Positions 55,214-64,000 of a DNA stretch of 64,000 bases are shown one piece after another. The stretch comes from Bretschneidera sinensis (taxonomy: Eukaryota > Streptophyta > Magnoliopsida > Brassicales > Akaniaceae): contig CM043698.1 in NCBI GenBank assembly GCA_023935145.1, positions 141,185,001 through 141,249,000 on the forward strand, read 5' to 3'. Numbering within the stretch: the stretch's first letter is position 1; each line of letters opens with the position of its first letter. Both the position numbers and the translations under genes were made by a program. Under the pieces are notes generated by a model. That model was not told the origin of the DNA and ran no database searches. It was given only the letters and a program-made list of their open reading frames with translations.

Positions 55214-56896
55214 TGTTAGGATTTTGGCTCAATTCCCTACAAGAAATAATTCTAATTGGTTTGAGAAAAATGGTTTCATATTTTGTAGTTACTTATTCTA
55301 ATAGGAGTAGTAGTAATAGTCTCCTATGTTGTTGTACTTTTCCTATTAGTATTAGAAAAATCTCCTCTATCTAAAAAGGATCCTAGAGAAGATTTGAGAC
55401 ACACTCATAATTTCCATATACATTGTAAACTAGAGGGGTTTACTACTAGAGTTAGGATAAGAGCTTTGGGTGTATTGGTGTTTTGGGTTTTCAAGTAGAG
55501 ATGACACTTAAAACTAGAGCTAGGTTAAAAGTTTTTGTTGTACTGGGATTTTGGGGTGAGAGTTTGATAACTTTGTTCTTAAATAAAATTGTGGAGTTGT
55601 TAGTGGATGTAGGCAAAGAGGTTGTCGAACCACTTTAATTCTTGGTGTTATTACTCTTTATTTTATTTGCCTATTTAATTGTTCTGGTTATGTTTTTGCC
55701 TAAAATTTGAGTAGGTAGATTTTATTGGGGTGAAATCCCAACAAGTGATGTCAGAGCTATGGTTATGATGGATAAAATACAAAAAAAGGACATAATTAAT
55801 TTGAACTATTTGATGAATTGAATATGGAAGAAGGTATGATGAATATTACCTTTTTTCAATTCCGTTATCACTAATTTGTTAAGAAGTATGTTGATAGAGC
55901 CGAAGTTATTGCCACCAGAAGAAGATGACATAGTCACGATGTTAATGGTGGGCAAGAAAGTTTGGATGGATGGAAAAGTTCCCATGGTACCTCTAGAGAA
56001 AGATAAATTGAAGAGGTCAAGTGTGTTCGAGGTTGAAGAATTATTCGTGATTATATCTAGAAAAGAGCTAGGTAGAGTGAGTGAGTGGAACACTTCAAGG
56101 AATGTGGAGGAAAGATCAAGATCCAAGTCTTTGGAGTTTTCAAATAAGTAGTGCATCTACAACAAGGAAGAGGAACACACACAATTGCAAAATAAGGTCA
56201 CGATGAAGGACTTGAAAGAGTTGAGTAGAATGAAGCAAAGTGATAATAGAAAGGCTATTGAGGATGATGAGATGCAAGTTCTTGATCCTTCAAAGACAGT
56301 GACGATAGATACCATGAATGAAGAAAGCTTATACATGTTGAACGCGAGGGTGATTGCTTTGAAGAGTAAGCGGATGAGATAGAGAGACCAAAAGGAATGA
56401 TCACACCTACCAAAAAAGAAAGTTAAATTTGATATTGAGGTTGAGAATTTAAGTCAAGGTGGAGATTTGTTAAGATTTTGGGTCAATTCCCTACAAAAAA
56501 TAATTCTAATTCGTTTGGGAAAAGCGGTTTCATAATTTGTAGTTGCTTATTCTAATAGGAGTTATAATAATAGTCTCCTATGTTGTTGGTTTTTTCCTAT
56601 TAGTATTAGAAAAATCTCCCCTGTATGAAAAGGGTCCCAGATAAGATTTAAAGCACACCCATAATTCTCATATACATTGTAAACTAGAGGGGTTAACTAC
56701 TAGAGGTAGGCTGAGAGCTTTGGGTGTATTGGGGTTTTGGTTTGTCAAGTAGAGATGACACTTATAACTAGAGTTAGGTTAAGAGCTTTTATTGTATTGA
56801 GACTTTGGGGTAAGAGTTTGACAACTCTGCTCTTACTAAAGTTGTAGTTGAAAATTAATAAAATAGTGAAGTTGTTGGTGAATGTAGGCAAAGACA
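55214..56896 (+). mobile_element. Short non-autonomous Copia-like element (TRIM/LARD-like)
   Basis: 5' LTR 55214-55743, PBS agtgatgtcagagc (decayed TGGTATCAGAGC) at 55744-55757, internal region of ~710 bp, PPT caaggtggagattt 56454-56467, 3' LTR from 56468 (TGTTAAGATTTTGGGTC) that is recognisable until about 56896 and then lost. No gag or pol was recognised. The PPT-LTR form matches that of 22365. Confidence 0.82.
55876..56382 (+). pseudogene. Unrecognised ORF inside the short Copia-like element
   Basis: Two open pieces in the same frame (55876-56151 and 56185-56382), separated by one TAG: MLIEPKLLPPEEDDIVTMLM, KRSSVFEVEELFVIISRKEL, then VTMKDLKELSRMKQSDNRKA and TIDTMNEESLYMLNARVIAL. It is charged, mostly helical in appearance, with no zinc knuckle, protease or RT motif. 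It may be a diverged gag or a captured host piece; I do not recognise it. Confidence 0.35.
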
Positions 56897-56944
56897 ACAC
56901 CATTGGTGATATCATAAACAGTACCAGTGTTCATGTTATGTAAA

Positions 56945-57095
56945 AGATATGAAACCCAAAATTAATGTATAAGCAGTACCTCACATTCTCGTGATGAGAA
57001 CAGACCTCGTAAATCTTCTGTTGAAAGAAAATTTCCTTGCAATTCAAATACATCATGTACAGTACATTTAGAGAAAATTTTTTCATCCTGATATA
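56945..57095 (-). pseudogene. Possible host exon fragment (unrecognised)
   Basis: On the minus strand, after an atatcag acceptor, the frame reads DEKIFSKCTVHDVFELQGNF, LSTEDLRGLFSSRECEVLL. This has the look of a real protein exon and has no stops over about 40 codons. The truncated LTR ends close by (56896). The family is not recognised and neighbouring exons were not found. Confidence 0.3.
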
Positions 57096-57561
57096 ATTGA
57101 ATTGAATATTTAAATCAACTCGATCCAAATTAACCTATTCTAAAACAAATTCTTTGTAAGTAGAGATTCTTACGGGTCACACACTCTTTTTCATGAAAAA
57201 TTCTCAATGCAGGTCAAGATCTAATTGAATCTACTCTTATGTACTGAGAATTTACCCATTTTTTCTTCAATCAATGGCTAGATCACCATCCACGTGTCAA
57301 AATCTCAATAATTTGTAGATTCCCCACCTGTCCAACCATGCAAGACTACCACAAACTAAAATAGAAGAATCAGATTCAGAAAAGGAAAAGGAAAAGAAAA
57401 AAGACGTACACCTTAAACAAACAAGTCATCAACCCCTATATATAACGTGTAGATTAATTCTGCATTTATAAATAAAAATCAACGCAAACTAATTTTAATC
57501 AAACAACCCAAAGAAGAAAGTGAGACCAAAAAAAAAAAAAAAAAACTAAAAACTAAAATAG

Positions 57562-57981
57562 ATGCATGCCTTGTCAGCATCAGATCTCTTTTCTGAGATC
57601 CGGTCACTCTTTTTGGAAACCGGTTCGGAGCTCGGAATCGGGAAGCTATGCATAGACGATATGCTACAAAAGTACTGCGTCGAATTCGGGTCGTGGCAGC
57701 TGAGGCACTTTATTTTGACGACCTTGGCGTGGGCTTCGGATGCATTCCACACCATGGTTATGATATTCGCCGACCGGGATCCGGGTTGGCGGTGTATTGG
57801 GTCTGGTTGTTTGTGGGTTTGAACCAGGTTCGTGGGAATGGAACGGTGGTCCTGGGAGCTCGACGGTGGCTCAGTGGGGGTTGGTCTGCGGTGATAAGTA
57901 TAAGGTTGGGTGGGTTCAGGCCATGTTTTTTGGTGGCTGCATGATAGGGTGGTCTTCCGTGTCTCTCTATTTCATCTGTTA
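57562..57981 (+). pseudogene. Organic cation/carnitine transporter, N-terminal fragment
   Basis: Reads LCIDDMLQKYCVEFGSWQLR, HFILTTLAWASDAFHTMVMI, FADRDPGWRCIGSGC, then a frameshift near 57800 and GFEPGSWEWNGGPGSSTVAQ, WGLVCGDKYKVGWVQAMFFG, GCMIG, after which homology stops. This is the start of a plant OCT-type major facilitator: first transmembrane helix, extracellular loop with EPGSWEW and the STV..WGL(V/I)CGDKYK signature, then the beginning of helix 2. Eleven or so membrane helices are missing and a frameshift is present, so it is a partial pseudogene. The ATG at 57562 is preceded by an A-rich run and may not be the original start. Confidence 0.75.
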
Positions 57982-58039
57982 AATATTATTATTATATTAA
58001 TTTTGTAGTTTATTTTTTTTTTACGAAAATTTTGGTAGC

Positions 58040-58590
58040 TAGGGGCATCTTTGTTTCGGGTTTCCGAAAACTGTATTCATGAAAACTGAAAACAGTTTTC
58101 GGAAACTCTTTTCTATGTTTGGCAAACAGTTTTCAAAAGTGATTTTCGAAAACAGTTTTTAAAAACAGTTTTCTAAAAATTCCAAATTGGTGTTTTCTTA
58201 CATAATTTTCGAAAATAACCCTAAAATCAATGTTTATTTATCTGTTTCATTATTCTTTCATGGTATATAAAAATATTAAAATTTTGAAAATAAAATAATA
58301 TTAATTGTTTTTAAGTATTTAATAAATATGAAAAATAAAATTAATATAGATTTTAAATTTAAACTCAAAACTAAAAATAATTATAAGGAGTATCAAAACA
58401 GTTTTCAAAATAAATTTATCCAAATAACAATTTATTATTTTTCGTTTTTGAAATAGTTTTCGAATTACAGTTATCCAAACATGTTTTCTTCAAAAAACAT
58501 CAGAAAACTGTTTTCAATTTTTATTTTCGAAAACAGCTTTCGAAAATTGAAAACAGAAACTGTTACCCAAACGTACCTTAATTTTGTTGA
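58040..58590. repeat. Foldback MITE
   Basis: The left side (gcatctttgtttcgggtttc cgaaaactg) and the reverse complement of the right side (ggtacgtttgggtaacagtttctg) match approximately. The interior is full of gttttcgaaaac units in both orientations, so most of the element can fold on itself. The form ggtacgtttggg is common for plant MITEs. A TSD could not be identified with confidence. The ORF 58471-58713 is MITE sequence. Confidence 0.65.
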
Positions 58591-58728
58591 ATTATGCATC
58601 GTCTTGATTTTTTTTGTCAATGTGAAGTTCCGGGTTTTTTTACTAAACAAGAGTTTTACTTTTGATCCTCTTTGGTGATTGGTGTGCACGTGCTTACAAG
58701 ATAATGCAAACAAATAATAAAAACAGCA

Positions 58729-58764
<36 letters not shown>

Positions 58765-59439
58765 GGGTATACTAGAAATTCAATTCTTTGTGAATTATTA
58801 CATAACCGAAAGTTTATTAGTAATTATAAATAAATTAAATAATAATAATTTTTTGAAAAAATTAAATATTAAAATTATTATTTAATTATTCTATAATTTT
58901 TAATAATTTTTTTCGACGAACCCTTGATATCACCATCCTCTGTCAACTTCTATCTGTTTTGCTTTTTCTCTCCCCAATACGTAATTCCGTGAAAATTTTC
59001 CTGTCCGTTAACACTTTCTAGACTGCTAGCTATTTATAGCGTACATGCATCAATGACGATAAGAATAGATGGGTGTGTAACAACCAAGTCTCTATCTCGA
59101 CAAATTTGCAATAACGATGAGTTACTGTCTTTCTTTCCGTTTTTTAGAGAGGTCGAATATATTGACTGTCTTTTTTTGTTCATCTATTTGCTGTTTGCCT
59201 TAATGTTACCCTTTTTTAATATATAATTATTTGTTCTTTCTTGAAAATCATTAGAAGTTGTAGGCATGTCAAGTCCTTAATTAGACTTTCAAATAGGCTG
59301 TGAATTTTTTTTTTATCAAAAACATATTTCATCCAAAAAACAAAGAAATCAACAAGCTTTTGATTTTATATTAAAAAATTTACACCTCAACTTAAAATAT
59401 TTGAGTTCAAATCTTTTCATAAACATTTGTTCAAATGTA
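58591..59439. other. Non-coding AT-rich region
   Basis: Includes a (TA)n microsatellite at 58731-58761. No gene was recognised; the 61-codon ORF at 59401 has no protein-like features and overlaps the start of a probable LTR. Confidence 0.5.
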
Positions 59440-60340
59440 AGAAGCCTGAAGATTATGAGCCGCAGCCTGACCCAATCTGAGCTGTGGCGCGACCTTGATA
59501 CCTTGTCTCCGAGTTACAACTTAATTAGGGCTTTTAATGACTTTTTAAACTCTAAAACACCCCTTAGACTTTGTGATTATAAATAGACCACTTAAGATTT
59601 GTGAAAAACATCATCTTTTTGAGAGGCTGAAGGCCAAGGGAAAACTCCATCAAGCACGAGCCCCATAGCCAACTAATCTCCAAGCAAGGCGAATGGATGA
59701 ATCCCTAGGTGTAGTTGTTCTTATTTTCTAGTCTTGATTCATTGTAGTTTGGATTTATTATCATTAAAAATTGTTATGATTTACTTTTTAATCTAATTAG
59801 AAGATTTCTCCTTAATTCGGTAATTAAATCTTTCTCCCCCATATAAGTCTAGTCATGCTCTTCTTATGTGATGTTGTTGAGGTGTGATTGAGTTCGGTAG
59901 ATTTCTCTTATAAATTTGTCCATTATTGTGGTATTGTCATTATGATATATTGTCGTTTCTTGATAATCTATAAGTTAGGTCATGTGTGCTTGAAAGCAAA
60001 GAGTATTTTATAACAGTTACATTAGGGTTTATATATGTGCTTTAATTGAATATTTGCCAATTGCTTGTTTGGGATGTGAAACTTGCAATCGAGATAAAAA
60101 CAACTGAATCAAGATTAGAATAAGGCAACGAACCTAGGGAGGATTCCCAGACCTTTATTGTTCTCTATTATATTTACACAATTATTTCACACTATTTCAA
60201 ACTCAGATTTTCTTGTTTAACTTTTATCGTTCGTTTTAAGGTTTGCACTTTCTCTTGTAGCTAGTTTGTCTCCCTGTGGAATCGACACCCTAAAGCCGTG
60301 CTACAACTACCGCGTTATACTTTGAGCGTAATCAGTTGGC
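59440..60340 (+). repeat. Probable Gypsy 5' LTR (boundaries uncertain)
   Basis: It has a plausible promoter (ttataaatagacc, 59577-59589) and a typical U5 end with the text ccctgtggaatcgacacc..aaagccgtgctacaactaccgcgttatac (60270-60320), close in wording to U5 ends of plant Gypsy LTRs. It is joined almost directly to a gag fragment, so the PBS and gag start were deleted. The left end was not determined. Confidence 0.55.
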
Positions 60341-60578
60341 TATACTCGCTGAGACCACGATCTATTGGGTCATGGAATGAGATGACTTAGGTCTTCTATA
60401 ATAAATACTTCCCTCAACATAAGACCAATGCTTTAAAAAGGCAAATCTCCACCTTTGCACAAAAGGACAATGAGATTTTGTATCAGTCTTGGGAGAAATT
60501 TAAGGAGTTGTTGAGTATGTGTCCTCACCATGGGTATGAGAATTGGCACTTAGTGAGTTATTTTTATGAGGGACTTAC
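60341..60578 (+). pseudogene. Gypsy gag fragment (retrotrans_gag)
   Basis: Reads LRPRSIGSWNEMT, stop, VFYNKYFPQHKTNALKRQIS, TFAQKDNEILYQSWEKFKEL, LSMCPHHGYENWHLVSYFYE, GLT. This is the conserved capsid core of Athila/Tat-type gag proteins (W..F...F......LR..I..F.Q..ES....W.RFK.L...CP.HG). It is interrupted by the Copia LTR beginning at 60579. Confidence 0.85.
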
Positions 60579-61773
60579 TGTTGACCCTCACTTATATTTT
60601 AATGATGATCAAACACAACTCTGATTAAACTAACAGTGCAATCTAAGTGTAGTAAGCAACAAAAGCATTAAACCAAGGATCAAGGTGCAAGAACTCAAAC
60701 TGAATCAAACTTTCAAGTGAAGACGAAAGAACTAGTATAGGTCTAAGGTAATAAAACAAAGTGTAAGTCTCACTTGTACATTGAAAAGCTTGTCCTATGG
60801 CTTGCACACAAAAGGTTTTTTAAACAGAACTTTTTTAAACAAACGGTTTTAAGTTAAACACTTTTTGAAATAAAAAAACTGGGTTGGAAGACAACCCAGT
60901 TGACTGGGTACCTATACCAGAAGACTGGTATATGGGATAGTGTATCCCCAGTCGACTGGTAAGATCAACCCAGTCAACTAGTACCACTATAGCCTTAAAA
61001 ATGAGATTTTTAAAGTGGACCCAGTAGACTGGTATCAAGACCCAGTTGACTGGTAGTTCAAAAAATATAACTGTTGGGACTCGAAATCTGAGCTTTTAAA
61101 GCTACAAACATTTCAAATTAAAGTCTAACGGCCATATTAATACATAGCTATATAAACCCACTCTATTGAGCATTCAAGAGAGGGGAAGAGACATTCAAAA
61201 AGAGAAGAACACACACAATCAAGTTAATTACTCTTTGAAACACAGAAAAACTTTGAAATATTCATGCTGAGCTATTCTTCAAGCTTTACTTTGAAAGAGA
61301 GACATTATTTAGTTGTATAAGCTTTCATTTGATATCTCTCTACCATTTACTTTACAGCATTTATTGCAAAGGGATTACTTCCGAAAGGAAGGGGATTACT
61401 TCCGAGAGGAAAGGGATTACTTCCGAGAGGAAAGTGATTACTTCCAAGAGGAAGGGGATTGTAGGGTTTGAGCAACACCCATAAGTTGCTTGTGTTTGGT
61501 TTATGCAACATCCGTGAAGTTGCATGACTAAGTTTCTTAGTGGATTACTTCAAGGAGGTTCCTTAAAGAGAGTGGACGTAGGGTCGGAACGAATCCGATA
61601 TTGCCGAACCACTATAAACTAAGTTTGCATTCTCTACTCTTTAAACTCTTTATTTACAGCATGTCACTTGTTTAATTGCTTGTTGGTTATATGTTTTTAT
61701 AAACTTGTGTTTATTCTGCAAAATTTTTAAATACCCAATTCACCCCCCTCTTGGGTTGAAACCTCAGTCTACA
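60579..61773 (+). repeat. SIRE-like Copia 5' LTR (plus strand)
   Basis: It starts TGTTGACCCTCACTTATATT and ends CCTCAGTCTACA. It is homologous to 3270-4401. It contains AGTCGACT-type motifs at 60895-61050 and four tandem 'ggattacttccgagaggaaa' repeats at 61373-61460. It lies in a Gypsy gag gene. Confidence 0.9.
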
Positions 61774-61828
61774 ATTATTATTAGAGCCTTGTTCTCAATT
61801 TTAGGATTAATATCCTTGAGTTGATCCG

Positions 61829-63399
61829 ATGGCAGCAAATAGCTATTATGAGGGACACTCATATACTAGGCCTCCTTTGTTCAATGGTTCTAACTATAAC
61901 TATTGGAAAAATAAAATGAAAATCTTTGTCGAAGGACAAGATTATAATATGTGGAGAGCCATTGAAGAAGAACCTAGAATTCCATCAAAGGAAATAACTA
62001 TTGGAGAAATCAATCATACAATGCCTAAACTCAAAACTGAGTACAAAGATGAGGATTGTAAAATGATGTCTCTCAATAATAGAGCAACAATTATTTTATA
62101 TTGTGCTCTAGATATCTGAATACAATAAAATCTCTGCATGTGTTTTCGCTAAGGAGATATGGGATAAATTGCAAGTTACATATGCAGGAACTAGTGAGGT
62201 TAAAAAATAAAAAATCTATATGCTAGCTTCCGAATATTAATCTCTCCTAATGAAACAATTTCTCAAATGCACTCACGTTTCACAACTATTGTAAATGGTT
62301 TGAAGCTTCTTGGTAGGAACATTGAGGAATTTGAATTAACAAAAAAAAAATCTTGAGATCTTTGCCAACCACTTGGAAAACAAAGAAGGCGGCCATCACA
62401 AAGGCCGAAGATCTCAACAAACTTGATGTTGAGACACTTCTTGGGTCACTGTTGACATATGAGATGGAAAAAATGACTCTCATTGTCAATAATGATGAGA
62501 AGAAGAAAAAGGTAATTGCTCTCAAAGCTTCTACGAGCAACAAAGAAATGGAATCAGAAGAAGAAGTGGAGAGCAATGAAGAAGATGGTGAAGTGTCCTT
62601 AATCACCAAATGATTTCATAGGTTCTTGAAGAAAAGCAAGAAACCTTAAACAAAGGATCCCACCTCGAAAAGGGAACCACTTATGTGTTATGTCTGCAAG
62701 AAGCTCGGTCACATCAGGGCTGACTGTATGATTTCAAACAAACCATACAAGAGTTTCAAGAAGAAAGCCATGATAACAACCACTTGGAGTGATGACGAAG
62801 AAGAAGAATCCTCGGACAACGAGGTCGGATACGAGGAAATTGCCAACCTATGTCTTATGACAATCAATGATGAAAATAAGGTATCATCTTCTCATTCTTC
62901 TAAGAATAACATTGTAAGTAGTAGTGAAGAGTTGTTAGAAGTCATAAATGAAATGCATGATGAATTGAAGAAATTTAATTCTAGGAACTCAACTCTTAAG
63001 AAAGAGGTATCATCTCTTTCTAAAGAGATAACAAGTCTAAGAGAAGAAAAAGATAAATTATCTTCATTACTATATGATGCTTCTCAAGATTTCCTAAAAG
63101 ATGAAAAAGAAAACTTAAAGAATAAGATATTAGAATTAAATGGCACTATATCTAGACTTATGCTTGGAAAAGAAAAGCTTGATGAAGTGCTTTCTTGCCA
63201 AAGACTAAGTGGAGAAAAATCTGGGTTAGGATACTCTCCATTAGGCAAGCAAAAATCAAAAGAGACCTTGTTCATGAAAGCCTCATGTGTGAATGAAGCC
63301 TCTACTTCAAAGGTCAATATCACACCACCAATAAGTTCTAACATGTCTAGAAACTTTAATTCTAATGCAGATATAAAAGTGAAGCATCCTAGAAATACT
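61829..63399 (+). pseudogene. SIRE-like Copia gag (plus strand)
   Basis: The decayed PBS (ttattagagcc, 61778-61788) precedes ATG 61829: MAANSYYEGHSYTRPPLFNG, SNYNYWKNKMKIFVEGQDYN, the DUF4219/UBN2 start of Copia gag. After a stop at 62117 it goes on with frameshifts (EIWDKLQVTYAGTSEV; LLGRNIEEFEL; SLPTTWKTKKAAITKAEDLN). The C-terminal ORF 62683-63402 holds the knuckle CYVCKKLGHIRADC and a long coiled coil (NSRNSTLKKEVSSLSKEITS, LREEKDKLSSLLYDASQDFL). It ends KHPRNT, where a Gypsy LTR starts. Homologous to 1480-3252. Confidence 0.87.
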
Positions 63400-64000
63400 T
63401 GATAAGTGCTTAAATAATCATATTTAAGCCGCTTAATTTACATTTGTTAAGTAACTTATTTATCTGTTTCTATGGATTTTACTTCATTTTCGTGTTTTAT
63501 GTGTTTTTCACAGGACTTGGATAAAAAGGTGATAATTTGGAGCTTTTAGAAGCAAAAGTCAAGTTCTGCCATCCAGCAAGGTGCACTCGAGCGCACCTCC
63601 CTTAAGATCGAGAGCACAAGAGCACGAGCGCACACATGTGCTCGAGTGCATACTGCATATGCTCGAGCGCAATCACTCCAGAGGCGGCAGAGCTAGAATT
63701 AGAAAGAAGTATTCTGACTCCAAAAAGGAATTAGGGTCTCGGGACACTATGAAGACCCTATAAATAGCCGTGTAAAAACACATAACACACACCTTTTGTT
63801 CTAGATTCGAAGTAGAGAGCGTAGGAGAGGAATTGACGACTAATCTCCCGAGTCTTCTTCGGTTTTAGTTTTCTGTTTTTATTTAATTATGTTTAGCATG
63901 TTTAGTTTACTTAGTATGTGTAATTAAACTCATATAGAGCTCGATTGAAGCCCTAGTTATGCTTTACCACATATTCATTCATTGATATCTTTGCTATAGC
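63400..64000 (+). repeat. Gypsy LTR, right side beyond the window
   Basis: It begins TGATAAGTGCTTAAATAATC, a form common to Ogre/Athila-like Gypsy LTRs, directly after the Copia gag text and flanking bases atact (63395-63399). The TATA box ctataaatagcc is at about 63758-63769. The internal ORF at 63581 (repeated gagcgcac) is LTR sequence. The 3' end is not in the window. Confidence 0.7.

Larger units (their letters stand above)
53921..55743. repeat. Segmental duplication, copy 2 (partner 45716-47594)
   Basis: Collinear with copy 1, with scattered substitutions and indels. In this copy the LTR is still followed by a PBS and an internal region (55744-56467). Confidence 0.85.

Noticed and set aside
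57797..57982. Separate 61-codon gene at 57797
   Set aside because: It is the frameshifted continuation of the transporter fragment (GFEPGSWEW...), not an independent gene.
58471..58713. ORFs of 65-80 codons on both strands
   Set aside because: They lie in the foldback MITE interior, and symmetry of the element produces frames on both strands.

Overview
The window is from a nuclear plant chromosome, almost certainly a eudicot. It is AT-rich, intron-containing and packed with nested plant retrotransposons (Athila-like and Tat-like Gypsy, SIRE-like and Tnt1-like Copia), CACTA-type DNA transposons, LINE remnants and MITEs. I cannot name the species. No prokaryotic or organellar features, rRNA or tRNA genes were seen.

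The host-gene theme is a decaying cluster of type-a (sesquiterpene-type) terpene synthases. One seven-exon copy (40726-44752) is nearly complete and carries RRx8W, RDR, DDVYD and an NSE/DTE motif, but exon 5 is two bases short of the size that would keep the frame, so it reads into a stop before the NSE motif. Five further TPS remnants are visible: a last exon cut from its intron by an Athila element (5823-5908 and 11926-12215); an exon 3-7 pseudogene carrying a solo LTR in exon 4 and a Tat-like element in exon 7 (12781-14762); an orphan promoter plus exon 1 (20820-21090); and two exon-4 scraps (about 46020-46140 and 54178-54300). Other host-derived pieces are a broken organic cation/carnitine transporter 5' part (57562-57981) and gene fragments inside a CACTA element.

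Layout. 1-4401: minus-strand SIRE-like Copia (LTR and gag) interrupted by an Athila LTR. 4402-5908: degenerate sequence. 5914-11912: Athila deletion derivative with a perfect TSD. 11926-14762: two TPS pseudogenes. 14763-17945: Tat-like deletion derivative fusing gag to the integrase tail. 17946-22386: duplicated TPS-flank repeats, LINE RNase H fragments, orphan TPS exon 1, Copia LTR. 22387-25737: CACTA remnant, a series of tandem arrays and one Tat-like LTR. 27196-38759: a long, recently inserted Tat/Retand-type Gypsy with TSD, decayed gag-pol, an antisense ORF of the putative gypsy-type transposon family and a 98-bp hairpin array. 38760-44752: TPS gene and its insertion-laden promoter. 45716-55743: a segmental duplication flanking a truncated Tnt1-like Copia, whose LTR holds a CACTA element with fragments of at least two host genes. 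55214-56896: short non-autonomous Copia-like element. 57-59 kb: transporter fragment and foldback MITE. 59.4-64 kb: Gypsy LTR and gag split by a second SIRE-like Copia, itself split by another Gypsy LTR.

The most interesting observations are the Pack-CACTA at 49967-53431 with captured fibrillin and receptor-like kinase exons; the recurring CCGAGG/CCTCGG inverted-arm architecture of tandem arrays in several Tat-like 3' regions; the antisense ORF of the large Tat element; and the paralogue comparison that dates an insertion of about 1.3 kb into the TPS promoter. Calls rest on reading motifs by eye; no database search was possible.
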